Assembly: GCA_937864385.1 (NCBI GenBank)
Contig: CALMJN010000316.1
Location: 1 to 9,941, forward strand
Origin: an uncultured Methanosarcinales archaeon
GTDB taxonomy: Archaea; Halobacteriota; Methanosarcinia; Methanotrichales; Methanotrichaceae
Direction of reading: 5' to 3'
Length of the DNA stretch: 9,941 nucleotides
Position 1 is the stretch's first letter, and each line of letters opens with the position of its first letter. Below are positions 6,715-9,941 of this stretch, piece by piece. Under the pieces are notes generated by a model. The model had not been told where the DNA came from. It saw nothing but the letters and a program-made list of their open reading frames with translations, and searched no databases. The position numbers and the translations under genes are program-made.

Positions 6715-7203
6715 ATGCGTTTTTCCTCTGAGATGCTGGCCATCCTGCTTCTACTCTGGCTGATCTGCCTCCCTTCTGCCTCAGCCAGCGGTTATCTTCA
6801 TGTCCATGAGGTAATAATGCATCTGGAAGAGGAGAACGCCAGCTTCGATCTGAGATACAACCTGGACACTTTTACCCGGATATATGTCATGATTCTCGGG
6901 TGCAGATCATTGGAAGCGGAGCTGCTGTCCTTTCTGGGATTTTATGACCATGTTGAGCTAATAAGTGCCGACATATCCAAAGCAACTTTATGTGTGAGAG
7001 GAGCCGGGAAATATAACAGCGGCTATTATCTCTTTGATGCCACGCCTTTCGGAAGCAAAGACGAGCCTATTGTGGATGGCATATCCCAGTTCTCCGTAGC
7101 TTATCCTGGGGGCAGAATAAGGACATTTTACAATGTCACGGCAACCCAAAATGTCTTCTCCGAGGCCGATAAAGCCAGGCCGTGTCCAGACCATTCAGCT
7201 TGA
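6715..7203 (+). CDS. Small secreted protein of unknown function
   Basis: This 162-residue protein has a strong signal peptide: hydrophobic core LAILLLLWLICLP and likely cleavage after SASAS near residue 25. I do not recognise the mature domain. It begins GYLHVHEVIMHLEEENASF and looks beta-rich, with NAS and NVT glycosylation sequons and cysteines C63, C93 and C157. The sequence ADISKATLCVRG and a glycine/tyrosine-rich stretch (GKYNSGYYLFDATPFG) look like strands and loops of an extracellular domain. No membrane anchor follows the signal peptide. The ATG at 6715 is preceded by AGGTGA, which overlaps the stop of the zinc-ribbon gene, so the pair forms an operon of one membrane-associated zinc-ribbon protein and one exported protein. 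Confidence 0.78.
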   Translation: MRFSSEMLAILLLLWLICLPSASASGYLHVHEVIMHLEEENASFDLRYNLDTFTRIYVMILGCRSLEAELLSFLGFYDHVELISADISKATLCVRGAGKYNSGYYLFDATPFGSKDEPIVDGISQFSVAYPGGRIRTFYNVTATQNVFSEADKARPCPDHSA

Positions 7204-7465
7204 AGACAAAAACAGGGTTAAGCTCTGACGAAGATTATGCTAAATGACCGGGCAGACCTGACGAAATGAAATCGGTTTTTATCGGACCTTATCGATTGCA
7301 GTATTTGCCGATCGATGATGATAGGAAATTTATGCTGTCCTGCTAAATGTTTAAATGATATTCAAAAGTTGAAAATCAGCTTTGAGAATGTATATTATCA
7401 CTTGCAGAAAACAATATATATTATAACTCCTTTACACCATTTAGGAGGAGAGGCAGCCTCAGTCC
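7204..7465 (+). promoter_or_regulatory. 262-base AT-rich intergenic region with promoter of the membrane protein
   Basis: No gene is seen here. CTGACGAA occurs twice about 30 bases apart (near 7225 and 7258), and TGCTAAATG occurs twice (near 7238 and 7341). A T5 run at 7276-7280 could end transcription of the upstream operon. Near the end, AATATATATTATAA (7413-7426) is a convincing TATA region, and GGAGGAG lies at 7444-7450. That Shine-Dalgarno-like motif is 15 bases from the ATG at 7466, longer than usual, so the translation signal is atypical. The preceding TATATTATC (7391-7399) could be an alternative TATA. Confidence 0.5.
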
Positions 7466-8470
7466 ATGACCGGCAGCAGTTCAGAAAATAGGAATATCAA
7501 TCAGATGCATCTGGTCAGGCTGATTTCTATGATCCCTGGTCCCCACTATGTGGCATGGACTCTTATTTCAATTGCCATATTTCTGGTTTCTTTTTTTATT
7601 CTATTGCGGTTTGAAAGATCATTTGTCTATCTGGATACATTTTGCATCCTATCGATCATCATTGCCATGGAAGGCATAATCATAAGCTGGGCACATCATA
7701 AGTGGCATTCATTCCAGGATATCCTTCTCGGCATTGTCGACCTTAATAGAGAGGATATCATCAAATTAAGCCAGAAGCAGGCAGCAGAGATATTCAATAA
7801 TCCTAAGATGATAGCCTTTGCTCTGCTTTTTATCCTTTTCGTCCATTTGATCGGAGTTGATTATCATGATTTATCCTTTGCTTCTGACGCATCCTATTTT
7901 GCCTTCAAATCTGCATATTATCTGGCGGTCTATCTGGAAGGAGCCGGATTGTATATCTTGATCATGACCGCTCTGGCAGTGCACAATATCGGCCTGCTGC
8001 CACTGCGCCTTGATGCCCTGTATTCCGATTATCACTCCATCGGAACGATCTATTCCCAGTTCACCATATGCGCCGCAATGGTCTATATCGTGTGGGGCTT
8101 CTTTCAGATCATCGTGCCGCCCCAGTTCTCCTCCATTCAGACCATAGTCTGGTTTTCGGGCTTTGCTCTGGTTCTCTTCGCCTATTTCCTTCTGCCCCAG
8201 TACAGCATACATAAGATGATGATCTCAACCAAGAAAGAGAGATTTGAGCTGTTCTCATCTCAGATGAGGGCAGCAATGGATGGCCCCTTTGAGGTTCCAA
8301 CCGATGAGAATGTATCTCGCCTTAAAGACCTGCTCCTGGTTCAGGATAAACTTAATAAAATGAGCGAGTGGCCATTCGGCTGGCGAGAATTGCTGTATAT
8401 AGCTGTGGTTATCCTCATACCTCTGATCCTCATTCTGCTGGAAATAGCCCTTGGCCTCGCCGAGCTATAG
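7466..8470 (+). CDS. Polytopic membrane protein of unknown function (about 7 helices)
   Basis: This 334-residue protein has hydrophobic segments at about residues 28-48, 53-75, 114-133, 150-172, 197-218, 226-245 and 309-331. Two hydrophilic parts lie between: residues about 76-113, containing ILLGIVDLNREDIIKLSQKQ, and residues about 246-308, a charged, probably helical region (STKKERFELFSSQMRAAM, RLKDLLLVQDKL). A WPFGWRELL segment precedes the last helix. No transporter, channel or kinase motif is evident, and I do not recognise the family. The charged cytoplasm-like segment before the final helix could be a protein contact site. The ATG at 7466 is the only plausible start after GGAGGAG. The gene stands alone: it is 260 bases after the previous operon, and the following gene has its own promoter. 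Confidence 0.8.
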   Translation: MTGSSSENRNINQMHLVRLISMIPGPHYVAWTLISIAIFLVSFFILLRFERSFVYLDTFCILSIIIAMEGIIISWAHHKWHSFQDILLGIVDLNREDIIKLSQKQAAEIFNNPKMIAFALLFILFVHLIGVDYHDLSFASDASYFAFKSAYYLAVYLEGAGLYILIMTALAVHNIGLLPLRLDALYSDYHSIGTIYSQFTICAAMVYIVWGFFQIIVPPQFSSIQTIVWFSGFALVLFAYFLLPQYSIHKMMISTKKERFELFSSQMRAAMDGPFEVPTDENVSRLKDLLLVQDKLNKMSEWPFGWRELLYIAVVILIPLILILLEIALGLAEL

Positions 8471-8490
8471 CCCGCAATTCCTGGAATAAT

Positions 8491-8500
8491 TGATATAACT
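8491..8500 (+). promoter_or_regulatory. TATA box of the rnhB remnant (leaderless)
   Basis: TTGATATAACTTAAG (about 8490-8504) has its TATA core centred about 26 bases before the ATG at 8522, which predicts a leaderless transcript. No ribosome binding site is seen before the ATG. The same ATTGATATAA string recurs at 9000-9009, in the non-coding stretch downstream. Confidence 0.6.
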
Positions 8501-8521
8501 TAAGCTGCCAACCACCATTTT

Positions 8522-8821
8522 ATGTTGCTCCTCGGCGCAGATGAGGCGGGCAAGGGCCCGGTTGTCGGCTCCATGTTCGTGGCCGGCCTGGTTGTGGAGG
8601 AGGATAGGCTCTTTGACCTGGCCGGATGGGGGGTCAAAGACTCCAAGCAGCTCTCGCCAGCAAAGAGGAAGAGCCTGGCCAGAAAGATCAGTGCCATCGC
8701 CTCCGACCAATATATTCTGAAGGTCAAACCCCAGGTTATAGATGAGCTTCGCGCCGTCATGACCAGGGACGATATCCTGATTTCATTGGATCTCCATCCA
8801 TTCAGACAAACTGCAGTCTGA
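8522..8821 (+). pseudogene. rnhB: Truncated ribonuclease HII (N-terminal part only)
   Basis: The first 85 or so residues are clear archaeal RNase HII. They include GADEAGKGPVVGSMFVAG with catalytic D7 and E8, then GVKDSKQLSPAKR (residues 37-49), and VIDELRAVMTRDDI to about residue 85. From there the sequence (LISLDLHPFRQTAV, then stop) no longer resembles the family. RNase HII cleaves RNA in RNA-DNA hybrids and removes misincorporated ribonucleotides. Full archaeal proteins are about 200-230 residues and need two further catalytic aspartates, near residues 105 and 135, which are absent. The product should be inactive. The promoter is intact and no earlier stop interrupts the N-terminal half, so the break looks recent. 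It is best explained by a deletion or insertion near 8765-8785. A single-base frameshift is unlikely because neither other frame resumes the family sequence. Confidence 0.8.
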
Positions 8822-9115
8822 TCGTGACGTCCTGAAAATGGAATTACTGAGAATGATTATCAATAGCGGAGGATGATGCTGGAAGGCTTTCCTGGCAGAT
8901 CGCGCGGCAATTATTTAACCTATTGATCGGTCCGCCAAACCTGCGCTCAAATTTTTGTCCAGCACTGATAAAAGTAATGAAAGCATATCGAGATCAATGA
9001 TTGATATAATATTGCCATGGCAGCTTAAATTCAACCTCACTGGGGCACATGGGCAATTGATTTATGCAATGGACGATAAGATAAAGAAATCTTAGTGCAG
9101 AGGGAGGTATGAAAC
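8822..9115. other. 294-base stretch without a convincing gene, downstream of broken rnhB
   Basis: The stretch is AT-rich and has stops in all frames. A 31-codon open frame at 8781-8876 (containing SDRDVLKMELLRM) has no start signal and may be debris. ATCAATGATTGAT at 8993-9005 is a small inverted repeat (five-base arms, three-base loop), followed by ATATAATATT. GCCATGGC at 9014-9021 is palindromic. TTGATTTATGC (about 9057-9067) is the best-placed TATA for the next gene, giving a leader of about 30 bases. GGGAGGT (9102-9108) is its ribosome binding site. No transposase or terminal inverted repeats are seen. Confidence 0.45.
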
Positions 9116-9941
9116 TTGGATGCGAAAAAGAATGTCTTGTTCAGCCTTATTCTGGCAGCTATTCTAATTCAAGGGACATACGCCGCTTCTTTCATTAGTC
9201 CTAGTTTAAAAGCATTTTCGGAAGAGCTTGAGAACAAATATCACAGAGGAACACCTGATGAGCACCAAGTGCAGAGAAGTGTGGAAAGACCTGCAGCTAT
9301 ATCAATAAGCAGAAATGTCTTAGTTCAGAATCAGGTTTTTCCCCTCGTCGCCATTGACACAGGAGCATTTGGATCAAAAGTACTATACTCTGATGGAGAC
9401 ATTGGAAGGATTCTAATTAACATTGACAACTCCAGTTTTGCTTTCTGGGATGTAGGCATAGTTGATGGGGAATTTGATCTTGAGGATGTGGCTTATTATC
9501 ACATTAATCAGAGTAGCGCATTAGTTGTTGAAATGAATGATATACGATTGATCGGATTTGGAAAGCATTCTCCAGGAAGCAAAGTTAAGGCGTATGATAT
9601 TGATTATAAAAAGGCATTGAAGCCTTTTCCAAAAGGCAGCGAAATTAAATTCGTTGATCTATTTGGATCTCGTGGATATGATCTGATTGACCCGATCTAT
9701 TTCCATATAGATAATAATAGTTCTAAAATAGATAGGATTGACTTGAGATTGAGCCATCATGCCTACGGGCCTGCCGGGACTCTCGTCAATGGACATGATC
9801 CGGATCAAGGGCTTGCGGCCACAAAGTTAGAATGCAGACTGCGATTTTATAATATTAATGGTAATATTAATCTAGATGGAGAAGCAATATATGATGAGAT
9901 GGATCCGGTTTATCTGGATGTATCCGGAATAAATGAACATG
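9116..9941 (+). CDS. Secreted protein with degenerate tandem repeats (3' end outside window)
   Basis: The frame is open from a TTG at 9116-9118 to the window edge (275 residues). The start is chosen because GGAGGT (9103-9108) lies seven bases upstream and it gives a signal peptide: KKN, hydrophobic core VLFSLILAAILIQG, likely cleavage near residue 24. The overlapping ATG at 9109 opens a short frame of about 30 codons. The mature part contains a repeat of about 70 residues. Starts of the unit are at residue 121 (DLEDVAYYHI), 189 (DLIDPIYFHI) and 260 (DEMDPVYLDV). About 17 residues later each complete unit has DIRL or DLRL (142-145 and 209-212), then G-S/T-x-V. The acidic, regularly spaced motif suggests a calcium-binding or adhesion-type extracellular repeat, which is inference. 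I know no characterised family with certainty. Composition is clearly more AT-rich than the left end of the window. Confidence 0.8.
   Translation, partial: MDAKKNVLFSLILAAILIQGTYAASFISPSLKAFSEELENKYHRGTPDEHQVQRSVERPAAISISRNVLVQNQVFPLVAIDTGAFGSKVLYSDGDIGRILINIDNSSFAFWDVGIVDGEFDLEDVAYYHINQSSALVVEMNDIRLIGFGKHSPGSKVKAYDIDYKKALKPFPKGSEIKFVDLFGSRGYDLIDPIYFHIDNNSSKIDRIDLRLSHHAYGPAGTLVNGHDPDQGLAATKLECRLRFYNINGNINLDGEAIYDEMDPVYLDVSGINEH

Noticed and set aside
7871..8300. Minus-strand frames opposite the seven-helix protein
   Set aside because: Their translations are not membrane-like or family-like, they have no promoter or ribosome binding site, and the plus-strand gene explains the region.
8873..8926. 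Mini-ORF starting ATGATG after GGAGG
   Set aside because: It has only 17 codons, the GGAGG directly abuts the start, and it has no recognisable features.
9109..9201. ATG at 9109 as start of a gene
   Set aside because: It sits directly on the GGAGGT with no spacing and runs only about 30 codons, while the TTG frame at 9116 stays open to the window end and encodes a signal peptide.
1..9941. CRISPR array, tRNA, rRNA, transposase or defence operon
   Set aside because: I saw no regularly spaced repeats, tRNA-like cloverleaf ends, conserved rRNA segments or transposase motifs when reading both strands.

Overview
The window looks like a chromosomal stretch from a methanogenic archaeon, most likely of the Methanothrix (Methanosaeta)/Methanosarcinales group. 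This rests on gene content: an archaeal Sec61-beta, a DUF2116 zinc ribbon, an archaeal-type RNase HII N-terminus, a NosD-like beta-helix exoprotein, and a SDH-type ClpP-fold protease. It also rests on signals: TATA boxes about 25-27 bases upstream of starts, apparently leaderless starts, and GGAGGT/GGTGAT ribosome binding sites. The genus is an inference; no rRNA or methanogenesis gene is present.

Left block (1-3333, minus strand, GC-rich by eye). A membrane-anchored SDH/ClpP-fold serine protease (2452-3333) lies upstream of a HAD-fold 5'-nucleotidase-like phosphatase (1714-2289). The phosphatase overlaps the start of a large U32-family protein (1721 to beyond base 1) that carries a perfect C-x6-C-x15-C-x3-C iron-sulfur motif, a DUF3656-like region and the start of a second U32-like domain.

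Middle block (3459-6343). A small secreted protein of unknown function (3459-4070, plus) is divergent from the protease and shares an AT-rich promoter region with it. It converges on a 57-residue Sec61-beta gene (4084-4257, minus). Sec61-beta follows a 672-residue secreted right-handed beta-helix protein (4325-6343, minus) that has a well-placed leaderless promoter.

Right block (6517-9941, plus strand, more AT-rich and made of poorly characterised genes). A membrane-anchored DUF2116 zinc-ribbon protein and a small secreted protein form a tight pair (6517-7203). A seven-helix membrane protein (7466-8470) follows. Then comes an RNase HII gene cut off after about 85 recognisable residues (8522-8821), about 290 bases without a convincing gene, and the first 275 residues of a secreted protein with a degenerate tandem repeat (9116 to beyond the end).

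Biologically the window is dominated by the cell envelope: four exported proteins, two membrane-anchored proteins, one polytopic membrane protein and a subunit of the Sec channel itself. I see no CRISPR array, tRNA, rRNA, transposase or defence system. The most notable points are the broken rnhB and what replaced its 3' half, the repeat exoprotein next to it, and the very small Sec61-beta gene.
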